From Halothece sp. PCC 7418 (GTDB taxonomy: Bacteria; Cyanobacteriota; Cyanobacteriia; Cyanobacteriales; Rubidibacteraceae), in the NCBI RefSeq assembly GCF_000317635.1, contig NC_019779.1, positions 496,001 to 560,000 of the forward strand: 64,000 nt of DNA. The letters run 5' to 3'. The notes below the pieces were generated by a model that saw only the letters and a list, made by a program, of their open reading frames with translations, searched no databases and was not told the DNA's origin. Positions 1-10,963 of the stretch are shown piece by piece (within the stretch, counting starts at the first letter, position 1; each line of letters starts with the position of its first letter). The position numbers and the translations under genes were made by a program.

Positions 1-11
1 TAAAGACATTT

Positions 12-60
12 TTTGTTCTTTGTTCTTTGTTCTTTGTTCTTTGTTCTTTGTTCTTTGTTA
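12..60. repeat. Heptanucleotide tandem array (TTTGTTC)n
   Basis: Six perfect TTTGTTC units plus a seventh ending in A. The 7-nt period resembles the short tandemly repeated repetitive (STRR) sequences of cyanobacteria. An open frame running through it and the next array is only the translation of the repeat. Confidence 0.9.
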
Positions 61-61
61 A

Positions 62-145
62 CTGATAACTGGTCACTGATAACTGGTCACTGCTCACTGG
101 TCACTGATAACTGCTCACTGGTTACTGATAACTGCTCACTGATCA
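62..145. repeat. Heptanucleotide tandem array, consensus CTGNTNA
   Basis: Twelve consecutive 7-nt units alternate among CTGATAA, CTGGTCA, CTGCTCA and CTGGTTA. Short arrays of the same family recur at 14547-14567 and 51621-51648. The array ends about 75 bp before ligA. Confidence 0.88.
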
Positions 146-191
146 CTATTCTCAACAGACAAAAAATTACCTATGGTATATTAACGAATAA

Positions 192-2249
<2,058 letters not shown>

Positions 2250-2282
2250 TTTTAACATAATGATCCGATAAGGATATCACTT

Positions 2283-3227
2283 ATGGTTAATAATCCAGAT
2301 AACTCTCAGATTCAAGCTGATCTCGATGAAGCGATCCAACTGAAAAACAAGGGTCAATTGGATCAAGCTCTTAATAAAATCGAACAAATATTAATTATTT
2401 CTCCTGATCATGCCCCAACCCTCAATCAACTGGGAGCAATTCACCTCGCTAGAAAAGAATTTGAGAAAGCAATTGCAGCTTATCAAAAAAACATTGAATT
2501 CAAACCGAAGAATGCTCAGGCTTACCATGGTTTAGGGGATGCTTACTTGGGAATGAACAATTTCACAGAAGCAATTACCGCCTACCAAAAAGCCCTAGAA
2601 ATTAATCCCCAGTTACCGCCTTATGTGCATAAAAAATTAGGGGATGCCTTCCAGCAAGCTGGACAAAAGCAAGCAGCAATTACCGCTTACCAAAAAGCAG
2701 TAGAACTCAATCCGAATCAAGCAGGCTTTTATAATGTTTTAGGTGATGTTTACTTGCAAACGAACAATCCCAAAGAAGCAATTACCGCCTACCAAAAAGC
2801 CCTAGAAATTAATCCCCAGTTACCGCCTTATGTGCATAAAAAACTCGGCGATGCTTTGAAACAAGGGGGACAAATAGAAGAAGCCATTGCTACTTATCAA
2901 AGCGCGATCGCGCTGAATCCAGACAAACCATGGCTTTATCATGCTTTAGGTCAGATTTATTTCCAAACCAACCAGCTAGCAGAAGCAGTGACGGCTTTCG
3001 AGACATTTGTTGAATTGAAAAATGACAACCCCAATGTTTATCAAAAGTTGGGTCAGGTGTATCACAAACAAGGCAAAGTCAAGGAAGCCTCCCAATGTTA
3101 TAAAAACGCGATCGCGCTGAAACCCGAAAACCCCCAAGTCTATCGCCTCATTGGTGACCTTTTCCTCGAAAATGGACGGGAAGAGCAAGCATTGAAAGCC
3201 TACCGTCGCGCTCTTTCTCAATCCTAA
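2283..3227 (+). CDS. Tetratricopeptide repeat protein
   Basis: A protein of 314 residues made almost wholly of about eight 34-residue TPR units, recognisable by the spacing of G, A/Y and P positions such as AITAYQKALEINPQ. No signal peptide or membrane segment is visible, so a cytoplasmic scaffold for protein-protein contacts is likely; the partner cannot be told. ATG start 33 bp after ligA, after AAGGATATCACTT, a weak ribosome site. Two repeats are identical at DNA level (separate entry), which points to recent internal duplication. Convergent with the KaiB-domain gene: the two reading frames abut with no intervening bases. Confidence 0.9.
   Translation: MVNNPDNSQIQADLDEAIQLKNKGQLDQALNKIEQILIISPDHAPTLNQLGAIHLARKEFEKAIAAYQKNIEFKPKNAQAYHGLGDAYLGMNNFTEAITAYQKALEINPQLPPYVHKKLGDAFQQAGQKQAAITAYQKAVELNPNQAGFYNVLGDVYLQTNNPKEAITAYQKALEINPQLPPYVHKKLGDALKQGGQIEEAIATYQSAIALNPDKPWLYHALGQIYFQTNQLAEAVTAFETFVELKNDNPNVYQKLGQVYHKQGKVKEASQCYKNAIALKPENPQVYRLIGDLFLENGREEQALKAYRRALSQS
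2567..2843. repeat. 70-bp exact direct duplication inside the TPR gene
   Basis: Bases 2567-2636 and 2774-2843 are identical over 70 bp and lie 207 bp apart, that is 69 codons, so two TPR units were copied in frame. Flanking repeat units have diverged, so this pair is younger than the rest of the array or was homogenised by gene conversion. Confidence 0.9.
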
Positions 3228-3959
3228 CTAGGGCGTGGCAATCAACTGTAAAATGCGATCTACGTTGTCCCACTCGCCAACAATCCGTCGCACTGGTTCT
3301 GGATAGAGGCGAACTAAGGTCGGAGTTGCTGAAACTTGATTTAACTCCGCCTGTTCTGGATGCTTCATAATATCGACAACTTTTAACGTATAAGAATTAC
3401 TGAGTTTTTGTTCTAACAGGCGATGTAGAGTGGTGAGGGCTTCTGTTGTGCTATGGGAGTGTCCAGAGACAAATAAGCGTAAAATGTAGCTGGTAGGGGC
3501 GGGGACAGGGGATTGAGATCGGGTAGGTGCTTGCTCTAAAGGAGTCCCTCGCAGCGACTCTAAATTAACCACTAAGTCATGATTCTCCCAAAGTTGAGGA
3601 AACTGTTCGTGATAGGTTTCCATGATTCTGGGGTCACCATACCCCTCTTGCCATGGTAAAACAGTCCATTGCTGTTGAATCCCAAAAATTGCATGGAGTA
3701 GAGGTTGATAGCGTTGTACTAACGGATACACCTCACAAGACACTTGTATCCGATTGGATTTCGGATCAAGCCACTGATCCATCGTTGCCGTATAAGCAGG
3801 AACAAGAAAGTGGGGAGATTCTTTAAGATTCAGTAACTCTTTTAAACCTTCACACAGGTCAAGATGCCAACGTTTGCTTTTATCAGCATCGAACCCATAA
3901 ATTAAATCTCCCCCTGGGGTAAATAAAGCAATACCTTTATAGGATTGATCATCACTCAT
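3228..3959 (-). CDS. KaiB-domain protein with N-terminal extension
   Basis: The last roughly 85 of 243 residues (from about 158) align by eye with the circadian clock protein KaiB: YILRLFVSGHSHSTTEAL, then the region around LKVVDIMKHPEQAE, then SATPTLVRLYPEPVRRIVG. KaiB has a thioredoxin-like, fold-switching domain that binds KaiC. The first 150 residues are an unrelated domain I do not recognise, starting near GIALFTPGGDLIYGFD. This is neither a stand-alone KaiB (about 100 residues) nor a SasA-type kinase, because no kinase domain follows. ATG start. The pilT-family gene lies 10 bp upstream on the same strand, so the two may be cotranscribed. A clock role is inference. Confidence 0.8.
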   Translation of the reverse strand: MSDDQSYKGIALFTPGGDLIYGFDADKSKRWHLDLCEGLKELLNLKESPHFLVPAYTATMDQWLDPKSNRIQVSCEVYPLVQRYQPLLHAIFGIQQQWTVLPWQEGYGDPRIMETYHEQFPQLWENHDLVVNLESLRGTPLEQAPTRSQSPVPAPTSYILRLFVSGHSHSTTEALTTLHRLLEQKLSNSYTLKVVDIMKHPEQAELNQVSATPTLVRLYPEPVRRIVGEWDNVDRILQLIATP

Positions 3960-3969
3960 GATTGATCAT

Positions 3970-5262
3970 TTAAACGCGTCCACGAAGCATTTGCGCCATT
4001 TCATTGGGCGTTGGCGACCATTCGAGGGCAGTTTCTTCGCTAATTCGTCCTTCCTGATAGAGTTGAAACAGGGACTTATTCATGGTCATCATACCATCAT
4101 ATTCCCCATCAAGCATCAATTCGGTAATTTCGTCATATTTGCCATCCCGAATGTACTCCTTCACGGTTTCGGTGTTGATCAAAATGTCATGAAAGGCAGC
4201 CCGTTTGCCATCCGTGGTGCGACATAACCCTTGGGAAATCACCGATACTAAAGACTCCGCAATGGCAACCCGCATGGCAGGTTGTTCTTCTGGGCTATAA
4301 AGGCTTAAAATCCGTTCTAGGGTTTTCACCGCACTGTTGGTGTGTAAAGTTCCCATGACCACGTGACCCGTTTGGGCTGCTTTCAGAGCCGTGTTGACGG
4401 TTGCGCGATCGCGCATCTCCCCAATTAAAATCACGTCTGGATCTTCCCGTAAAGAGGCTTTCAAGGCGTGATCAAACTCTAGGGTGTGCATTCCCACTTC
4501 CCGTTGACGGATTAAAGCCCTCTGACTCTGATGGACGAACTCAATGGGATCTTCAATGGTGATAATATGCTTAGGCATCTCCTGATTAATATAATCCACC
4601 ATTGCAGCCAACGTTGTTGACTTACCAGACCCCGTGGGACCTGTTACCAAAATCATCCCTTTGTGATAATGGCAAATATCCTTAAACACCGCCGGTAACT
4701 TCAACTGTTCCATCGTCAAAATTTTCAAAGGAATCAGTCGCAAGACCATCCCTGGCCCGTTAAGAGTATCAAACACATTAATCCGCACCCGAGCAAAATC
4801 ATATTGCGTCGCCCCATCAAATTCTAAAGTGGTTTGAAACTTCTCCACTTCTTCTTCGGTGAGGATTTCATATAACCAACTCATAAACGTATTCTGGTCA
4901 GTCTCGGGATAATCGGAAGAATCCATTTCTCCCCGGTTGCGGAAACGAGGAACTTCTCCCACCCCCAAGTGAATATCGGAAAATCCCTCTTCGTTGGCTT
5001 TATTGACAATATCAGCTAACGTCGGTTGTCCTTTCGATGGCGAGGGTTTAGGCTTCGGTCGAAAGGTGGCTTTTCTTTGCCCTGAAGGGGGAGGCGGAGG
5101 GGGCATTGCTCCTTTTTTCTGTGAGGGCATTTGTTGCGTCACATCCGACTCAGTGTGGGCTTCGGTGACCTCCTCTTGTTGCCGATTTTGAGGCGTGCGA
5201 GGGGGAGGTGGAGGGGGGGAGATTACTGGGGCGAGATTGCGGTTGTCTAACCATAATTGCAC
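3970..5262 (-). CDS. pilT: PilT-family type IV pilus retraction ATPase
   Basis: Hexameric ATPase that powers pilus disassembly and twitching at the inner membrane. Residues from about 90 onward carry the family signature: Walker A GPTGSGKSTT, acidic residues in ITIEDPIEF, Walker B around DVILIGEMRD and the His box GTLHTNSA. The C-terminal segment after TVKEYIRDGK corresponds to the AIRNLIRE region of PilT but is divergent. The N-terminus (about 90 residues) is a low-complexity, proline-rich extension with runs of P and Q. The length of 430 is close to the longer PilT paralogue of cyanobacteria. The start must be GTG at 5262, because TAA at 5284-5286 closes the frame upstream; no good ribosome site is seen. 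Confidence 0.93.
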   Translation of the reverse strand: MQLWLDNRNLAPVISPPPPPPRTPQNRQQEEVTEAHTESDVTQQMPSQKKGAMPPPPPPSGQRKATFRPKPKPSPSKGQPTLADIVNKANEEGFSDIHLGVGEVPRFRNRGEMDSSDYPETDQNTFMSWLYEILTEEEVEKFQTTLEFDGATQYDFARVRINVFDTLNGPGMVLRLIPLKILTMEQLKLPAVFKDICHYHKGMILVTGPTGSGKSTTLAAMVDYINQEMPKHIITIEDPIEFVHQSQRALIRQREVGMHTLEFDHALKASLREDPDVILIGEMRDRATVNTALKAAQTGHVVMGTLHTNSAVKTLERILSLYSPEEQPAMRVAIAESLVSVISQGLCRTTDGKRAAFHDILINTETVKEYIRDGKYDEITELMLDGEYDGMMTMNKSLFQLYQEGRISEETALEWSPTPNEMAQMLRGRV

Positions 5263-5325
5263 TTCTTGTCCATTTAAGGCTTCTTAATTACCTATTTTGG
5301 CATCCACATTGAATATTTGTTTTCA

Positions 5326-5375
5326 GTTATTGGTTAATCGCAACCGAAAACGGAGTTGAACGGTTAACCAATAAC
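5326..5375. terminator. Long inverted repeat between por and pilT
   Basis: GTTATTGGTTAA at 5326-5337 pairs perfectly with TTAACCAATAAC at 5364-5375, and the spacer holds a second weaker pairing (CAACCG against CGGAGTTG). It lies 11 bp past the por stop on the strand por uses, so a por terminator is likely. It lacks a clean T-run, so a processing site or a simple palindromic repeat is possible. Confidence 0.55.
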
Positions 5376-5386
5376 CTGTCTTGCTG

Positions 5387-6457
<1,071 letters not shown>

Positions 6458-6460
6458 TTA

Positions 6461-7546
6461 TTAATTTTTTGTGAGGGTTTGGGAGAGGGTATCGGCAGCC
6501 ACTTCGACCAGCGCGATCGCGTTTTCATAAAGCATTCGCGTCGGACCGATTAAGCCCACACTACCACTAGGGGCTTCTCCCTGATAGTAATTGGCGTAAA
6601 TCAAGCTACAGGTTTGCATCGGTTCCAGAGGATTTTCCGAGCCAATCCTCACCGTCACGCCCCTCTCATTACTCCCTGCTTCCACCACATCAAAAATAAC
6701 AGAACACAATTGCTCCTGTTCTGCTTCTAGCAAATGCAGTAAGGTTTGCACTTGTTGTAATTGGGAAAATTCCGGTTGGCGTAAGACTTCTGAAATTCCC
6801 CGCACTAGAATTTGGGAAGAGGGACGAGTTTGACAGCGTTGAATCAGTTGTTGACAAATCTCTTGCAAAAACTCACTGTCTTGTTTCCATTCTTTTTCTA
6901 ATTCCACCGCTTTCAGTGTCGCCAACTCAGCAAGTGAGCAACCTTGTAATTTTTGATTTAAAAAATTTGATAATAAATCCAGTTCTTCTTCAATCCCTTC
7001 TCCGAGTGCTAATTTTTCCGCAATCCAAGGCGGAGGATCGATTAATCCCGATTGAGTTTGATAAGAGTCGGTAATAATAATGAGCATAATGCGCTGATTA
7101 TCGAGAGGAACCAGTTGCAAATGCCGTAAATAAGCCGTTTGTTGCTGAGGAAAGGTAATAACTGCCATGTAACCGCTTAAGCTGGCTAAGAGTTGCGCCA
7201 CGCCATAAAGGAGTGCTTCTAAACTGCCCACTTCTTCTTTAATTGCATTACTCAGCAGTTGATCCAATTGTTCCCGCAGTGCTTGATCCGGTCGCATAAT
7301 TTGGTCAACATAAGTGCGATACCCAGAGTCCGACGGAATCCGTCCTGCAGAAGTATGGGGTTGATACAGTAAGCCTGCTTTTTCTAACCAGCCCATTGCG
7401 TTACGAACCGTTGCCGAACTGACGGTAAAATCATATTCGTTGACCAAGGTTTTAGAACTCACCGGTTCGACTGTGGCAACATAATGACGGATGGTTGCAG
7501 ACAGAATATTTTGATGACGTTCTTTTAAGCGCATGGTTTTAAGCAT
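6461..7546 (-). CDS. hrcA: Heat-inducible transcription repressor HrcA
   Basis: Represses chaperone operons such as groESL by binding CIRCE operators. The 361 residues open with the winged-helix domain (ERHQNIL, then SSATVRNAMGWLEKAGLL) and continue with the dimerising and IDD domains typical of the family, including GSVGLIGPTRMLYE near the C-terminus. The first ATG is at 7546; a second ATG at 7534 (MRLKERH) fits the conserved start about as well, and neither has a clear ribosome site. No CIRCE inverted repeat was seen next to it, so its targets are elsewhere. The rhodanese gene lies 9 bp upstream on the same strand. Confidence 0.94.
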   Translation of the reverse strand: MLKTMRLKERHQNILSATIRHYVATVEPVSSKTLVNEYDFTVSSATVRNAMGWLEKAGLLYQPHTSAGRIPSDSGYRTYVDQIMRPDQALREQLDQLLSNAIKEEVGSLEALLYGVAQLLASLSGYMAVITFPQQQTAYLRHLQLVPLDNQRIMLIIITDSYQTQSGLIDPPPWIAEKLALGEGIEEELDLLSNFLNQKLQGCSLAELATLKAVELEKEWKQDSEFLQEICQQLIQRCQTRPSSQILVRGISEVLRQPEFSQLQQVQTLLHLLEAEQEQLCSVIFDVVEAGSNERGVTVRIGSENPLEPMQTCSLIYANYYQGEAPSGSVGLIGPTRMLYENAIALVEVAADTLSQTLTKN

Positions 7547-7555
7547 GGTTACAGT

Positions 7556-7906
7556 TTAATAACGAGGAATAGATGAATCAATAGCAAGGGAATAAGCATC
7601 GATTCCGCCGATGATGTTTTTGACGTTGCTGAAGCCTTGTTGATTCAACCAGTAACACATTTGAGCGGAACGAATCCCGTGATGACAGATCACAAGCGTT
7701 TCTTTCTCGGTATCCAAGTGAGTGTGAATTTCTTGAGCCCAGTATTCATATTGGCTTAAAGGCAGATTGATAAACCCAGGAATTGCTGCTGTTTCCACTT
7801 CTTGCGGTTCTCTGACATCAATTAACTGAATGCTTTCGGAAGGGTTGGTTTGCAGCGCGATCGCAAGGTCTTCTACTGAGATGTGTTGAAACGGAGTATC
7901 AGCCAT
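7556..7906 (-). CDS. Rhodanese-domain protein (sulfurtransferase family)
   Basis: A single rhodanese domain of about 116 residues. It shows LIDVREPQEVETAAIPGFINLPL and the active-site loop CHHGIRSAQ, whose cysteine would carry the persulfide. The start is placed at ATG 7906 (MADTPFQH); a longer frame to 7969 adds 21 residues without the domain. No signal peptide, so cytoplasmic. Close linkage to hrcA suggests joint transcription, but no functional tie is known. The substrate cannot be told from sequence. Confidence 0.88.
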   Translation of the reverse strand: MADTPFQHISVEDLAIALQTNPSESIQLIDVREPQEVETAAIPGFINLPLSQYEYWAQEIHTHLDTEKETLVICHHGIRSAQMCYWLNQQGFSNVKNIIGGIDAYSLAIDSSIPRY

Positions 7907-8089
7907 TTTTAAATTAACTTCAATAAATGTTTCTTCTTTAAACGGTAACCCAAGAAGAAAGCCGTTCACCTAGCCAGAGCAACATTCCCTTTCGGACACA
8001 CTCAACGGTAAAATCAGCAAGGGAGTAATCATAAAAAATAACTCACTCTCCAAATTATAGTAAGCCCACATAACAGGAGGAAACGAACC

Positions 8090-9295
8090 GTGGCGAAAAA
8101 AACAATTGCCAGCCTCACCGAAACCGATCTTAGCGGTAAACGAGTTTTTGTCCGTGCTGATTTTAATGTTCCCCTTAGCAAAGAAGGTGAAATTACTGAT
8201 GATACTCGCATTCGCGCTGCCCTCCCTACCATTCAGGATTTAATTCAAAAAAACGCTAAAGTTGTTCTTTGCAGCCACATGGGTCGTCCCAAAGGTGAAG
8301 TGAAAGAAAAATTACGTCTCACCCCTGTTGCGGAACGTCTATCTCAGCTTCTTGGACAAGAAGTGGTTAAGTGTGATGACTGTATTGGTGAGGCCGTTCA
8401 ACAAAAAGTCGATGCTTTAGAAAATGGTCAAGTTGCCCTCTTAGAAAACCTCCGCTTCCACTCTGAAGAAGAAGCCAATGATCCAGAATTTAGTCAAAAA
8501 CTTGCTGCCAATGCAGATGTTTATGTCAATGATGCGTTTGGTACGGCTCACCGCGCTCATGCTTCCACCGAAGGGGTAACAAAATACCTCAGCCCTTGTG
8601 TGGGTGGCTATCTCATTGAGAAAGAACTCGATTACCTCAAAAATGCCGTTGAGAACCCTCAACGTCCCTTTGCTGCTATTATTGGGGGGTCTAAGGTCTC
8701 CAGTAAAATTGGTGTTATTGAAACCTTAATTGAAAAATGTGACAAGTTAATCATCGGCGGTGGCATGATCTTCACCTTCTTTAAGGCGCGGGGAATGAGT
8801 GTTGGTAACTCTCTGGTTGAAAACGATAAACTTGAACTGGCAAAGTCCTTAGAAGCGAAAGCGAAGGAAAAAGGGGTTGAGCTTCTCTTCCCGACCGATG
8901 TCATTATTGCGGATAACTTCGCTGAAGATGCAAATACGCAAACGGTTACAGTAGAAAACATTCCCAATGGCTGGATGGGTTTAGATATTGGTCCGAACAG
9001 TGTGGAAGCCTTCAAAGAAGCCCTGGCTGACTGTAAAGGCATTATCTGGAATGGTCCGATGGGTGTCTTTGAAATGGAAGCCTTTGCCAAAGGAACAGAA
9101 GCGATTGCTCGGACTTTAGCCGAATTAACTGATAATGGCGCAATTACCATTATTGGTGGCGGTGACTCGGTTGCTGCGGTGGAAAAAGTGGGGGTTGCCG
9201 ATAAAATGAGCCATATTTCCACTGGTGGTGGCGCAAGTCTCGAACTGCTAGAAGGAAAAGAACTTCCCGGGATTGTTGCTCTGAATGATGTTTAA
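8090..9295 (+). CDS. pgk: Phosphoglycerate kinase
   Basis: Interconverts 1,3-bisphosphoglycerate and 3-phosphoglycerate with ADP/ATP in glycolysis and the Calvin cycle. 401 residues, normal length. Visible family motifs: [51 protein letters not shown] and the C-terminal nucleotide site [13 protein letters not shown] with [17 protein letters not shown] start at 8090, decided by the strong ribosome site AGGAGG nine bases upstream. Unlinked to other carbon genes here. Confidence 0.98.
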   Translation: MAKKTIASLTETDLSGKRVFVRADFNVPLSKEGEITDDTRIRAALPTIQDLIQKNAKVVLCSHMGRPKGEVKEKLRLTPVAERLSQLLGQEVVKCDDCIGEAVQQKVDALENGQVALLENLRFHSEEEANDPEFSQKLAANADVYVNDAFGTAHRAHASTEGVTKYLSPCVGGYLIEKELDYLKNAVENPQRPFAAIIGGSKVSSKIGVIETLIEKCDKLIIGGGMIFTFFKARGMSVGNSLVENDKLELAKSLEAKAKEKGVELLFPTDVIIADNFAEDANTQTVTVENIPNGWMGLDIGPNSVEAFKEALADCKGIIWNGPMGVFEMEAFAKGTEAIARTLAELTDNGAITIIGGGDSVAAVEKVGVADKMSHISTGGGASLELLEGKELPGIVALNDV

Positions 9296-9317
9296 ACGAA
9301 TCGTTTAGCAACTGAGT

Positions 9318-9340
9318 TAGGGTGGGCTGAGTCCACCCTA
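9318..9340 (+). terminator. Hairpin after pgk (AGGGTGG family)
   Basis: TAGGGTGG at 9318-9325 pairs with CCACCCTA at 9333-9340 across a 7-nt loop, 22 bp after the pgk stop and between convergent genes. No T-run follows. It belongs to the same hairpin family seen at 18979, 19807 and 46623. Confidence 0.55.
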
Positions 9341-9356
9341 TGACATTGACATTAAA

Positions 9357-10043
9357 CTATAAACTTCCTGCTGCTAAATGGCTAAGTTGACGAACATTCG
9401 TAATGGATAAAGTGTTTTCTTCTTGATTTAATTCCAGCCAGCCTTTACTTTGGAATTTATGCAAAAACTTTTGTGTTTCTTCCAAATTTAGATCAGACAG
9501 ATCAGCAAGATCTTGTTCGGGAAAAAGTAAAATTTCCATTCCCTCTTCTGTCGGTTTCCCATAAGTTTCTGCGAGGGAAACTAGGGTATGTGCTAATTTC
9601 ACCACAGGTGGATGATGGCGTAACTGTAAGCGACTGTCCATTTGTCGCAGTCGGCGAACAGTAATTTGTAAGAGTTTATGATGCAGTTGGGCATCTTGGA
9701 AGAGGGTTTGAATAAAGCGTTGTGCAGAAATACTAATCACTTTCGTGTCACTAAGAGCAACCACTTCCGTTGCGCGAGGGGGTTCATCTAAGATTGCACT
9801 TTCACCAAAAAAGTCCCCCCGTCCTTGAATTGAGATTGTAATTGGAGTTTCGTTACACCAACGTCTTGCTTTAACCCAGCCAGACACAATGAAATATACA
9901 GCGTTTCCCCAAGATTGATCGCAGAGAATGTTTTCTCCAGCTGCAAATTCCTGCTCAATGGCAACAGAAAGTAACCAGTCTAAAGTCTCTGTTTCTGCAG
10001 CATTAAACAGGGGGAAAATCTCACTAACAATTGTACTCTCCAT
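9357..10043 (-). CDS. Crp/Fnr-family transcriptional regulator
   Basis: Residues from about 10 to 120 form a cyclic-nucleotide-binding-type beta barrel (GENILCDQSWGNAVYFIVSGWVKA, GRGDFFGESAILDEPPRATEV). The RATEV stretch occupies the phosphate-binding cassette position where cAMP binders have RSA. The C-terminal part (DLADLSDLNLEETQKFLHKF) is a winged helix in the usual place. The ATG at 10043 is chosen; a GTG at 10073 would add ten residues. Cytoplasmic DNA-binding protein; ligand and targets are unknown. It stands alone. Confidence 0.88.
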   Translation of the reverse strand: MESTIVSEIFPLFNAAETETLDWLLSVAIEQEFAAGENILCDQSWGNAVYFIVSGWVKARRWCNETPITISIQGRGDFFGESAILDEPPRATEVVALSDTKVISISAQRFIQTLFQDAQLHHKLLQITVRRLRQMDSRLQLRHHPPVVKLAHTLVSLAETYGKPTEEGMEILLFPEQDLADLSDLNLEETQKFLHKFQSKGWLELNQEENTLSITNVRQLSHLAAGSL

Positions 10044-10117
10044 TAAAAGTTGCTTGCTTGATGAATGAATCACAAATTAACTAAAGCGCTGGGTGAAATT
10101 CAAATATTTTTTTAAGA

Positions 10118-10507
10118 TTATCGATTCTTGATCAGTGCTTGCAATTGTTGACGAATTTCCTCAACTCGTTTGCGATTAACGCCTAAATCAGATTTGCCTA
10201 AACGAGAGGCAGAACGAACATGAATGACTTGGTTCACATCATCTTTATGAAATTCTACATCATCAACAAATCCCATTAATTTACTCTTAAATTCAGCATA
10301 AAGATAATTTTCAGTTTCTTCAATGATGGTGGTTCGTTCCATGTTGTTAACCACTCTTTTAATATCAGTAATCTGAGCATAAGGAAGTGGTTCAATGGCG
10401 TGTTCCGCGTCAGAACTTTGGCTAGAAACACAATTGGGAGTGTTGGGACAAGGGGTTAATTTTCCCGCTTTGACACCCAGATCGGTGGGTCGTTTTCCGG
10501 CAAACAT
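10118..10507 (-). CDS. DUF1499 family protein
   Basis: A 129-residue protein with the DUF1499 signature: CPNTPNCVSSQ near residue 20, a YLYAEFKSKLMGFVDDVEF core and IHVRSASRLGKSDLGVNRKR toward the end. The biochemical role of the family is not established. No membrane segment is seen. ATG start; the region before it is A/T-rich without a clear ribosome site. Confidence 0.88.
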   Translation of the reverse strand: MFAGKRPTDLGVKAGKLTPCPNTPNCVSSQSSDAEHAIEPLPYAQITDIKRVVNNMERTTIIEETENYLYAEFKSKLMGFVDDVEFHKDDVNQVIHVRSASRLGKSDLGVNRKRVEEIRQQLQALIKNR

Positions 10508-10541
10508 AAGTCTTTTTTTAGGTATTCTATTCTATCAAAAA

Positions 10542-10754
10542 TTAAGGTTTAAAGACAGGAGCAATTTCGGTGTGAGACGGGAGGGGAAATTCCATAACCG
10601 TTTGCGCGATCGCGCTCAGTTGTATGAAATGATCAACGACCGAGCTTCGGTACTGATCACGAAGATTTAAACCGAGTAAATCGGCTGTTTGTGCCACATA
10701 AGCCTCATAATCAAAGGCAGGAGGGGAAGGATAGGGTGAATTAGAATCGCTCAT
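10542..10754 (-). CDS. Small DUF4089 (AtzG-like) protein
   Basis: About 70 residues. The second half, LLGLNLRDQYRSSVVDHF followed by MEFPLPSHTEIAPVFKP, is characteristic of DUF4089, whose characterised member AtzG is the small partner of the amidase AtzE in cyanuric acid breakdown. No amidase gene is adjacent, so the partner, if any, is elsewhere. The start is placed at ATG 10754 (MSDSNSPYP); a longer frame to 10805 adds 17 residues. Confidence 0.72.
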   Translation of the reverse strand: MSDSNSPYPSPPAFDYEAYVAQTADLLGLNLRDQYRSSVVDHFIQLSAIAQTVMEFPLPSHTEIAPVFKP

Positions 10755-10822
10755 CATCAGCATATCACTCAACACTACGGATATTGTGCCATAGTTCCTG
10801 TGCAACTCTTCGCCTCTGAGAT

Positions 10823-10901
10823 CTATAGCAATCCTAAATCAGTTGTAAATTCCTGCTTATGATCCCCCCTTCAATAAGAGATCATATTGCTATAGCAATC
10901 C
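10823..10901. repeat. Paired CTATAGCAATCC repeats with a 14-bp palindrome
   Basis: CTATAGCAATCC occurs at 10823-10834 and again at 10890-10901. The second copy is part of the perfect palindrome ATTGCTATAGCAAT (10886-10899). The TATAGCA core is shared with the ends of the MITE-like elements at 33924, 34460 and 46979, so this may be a decayed element of the same type. Confidence 0.55.
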
Positions 10902-10963
10902 CATAAGAATTTTAAATTAATCCCCCTACTGCTTTGGCAAAGGGGGAACGGTTAATCAACTTT

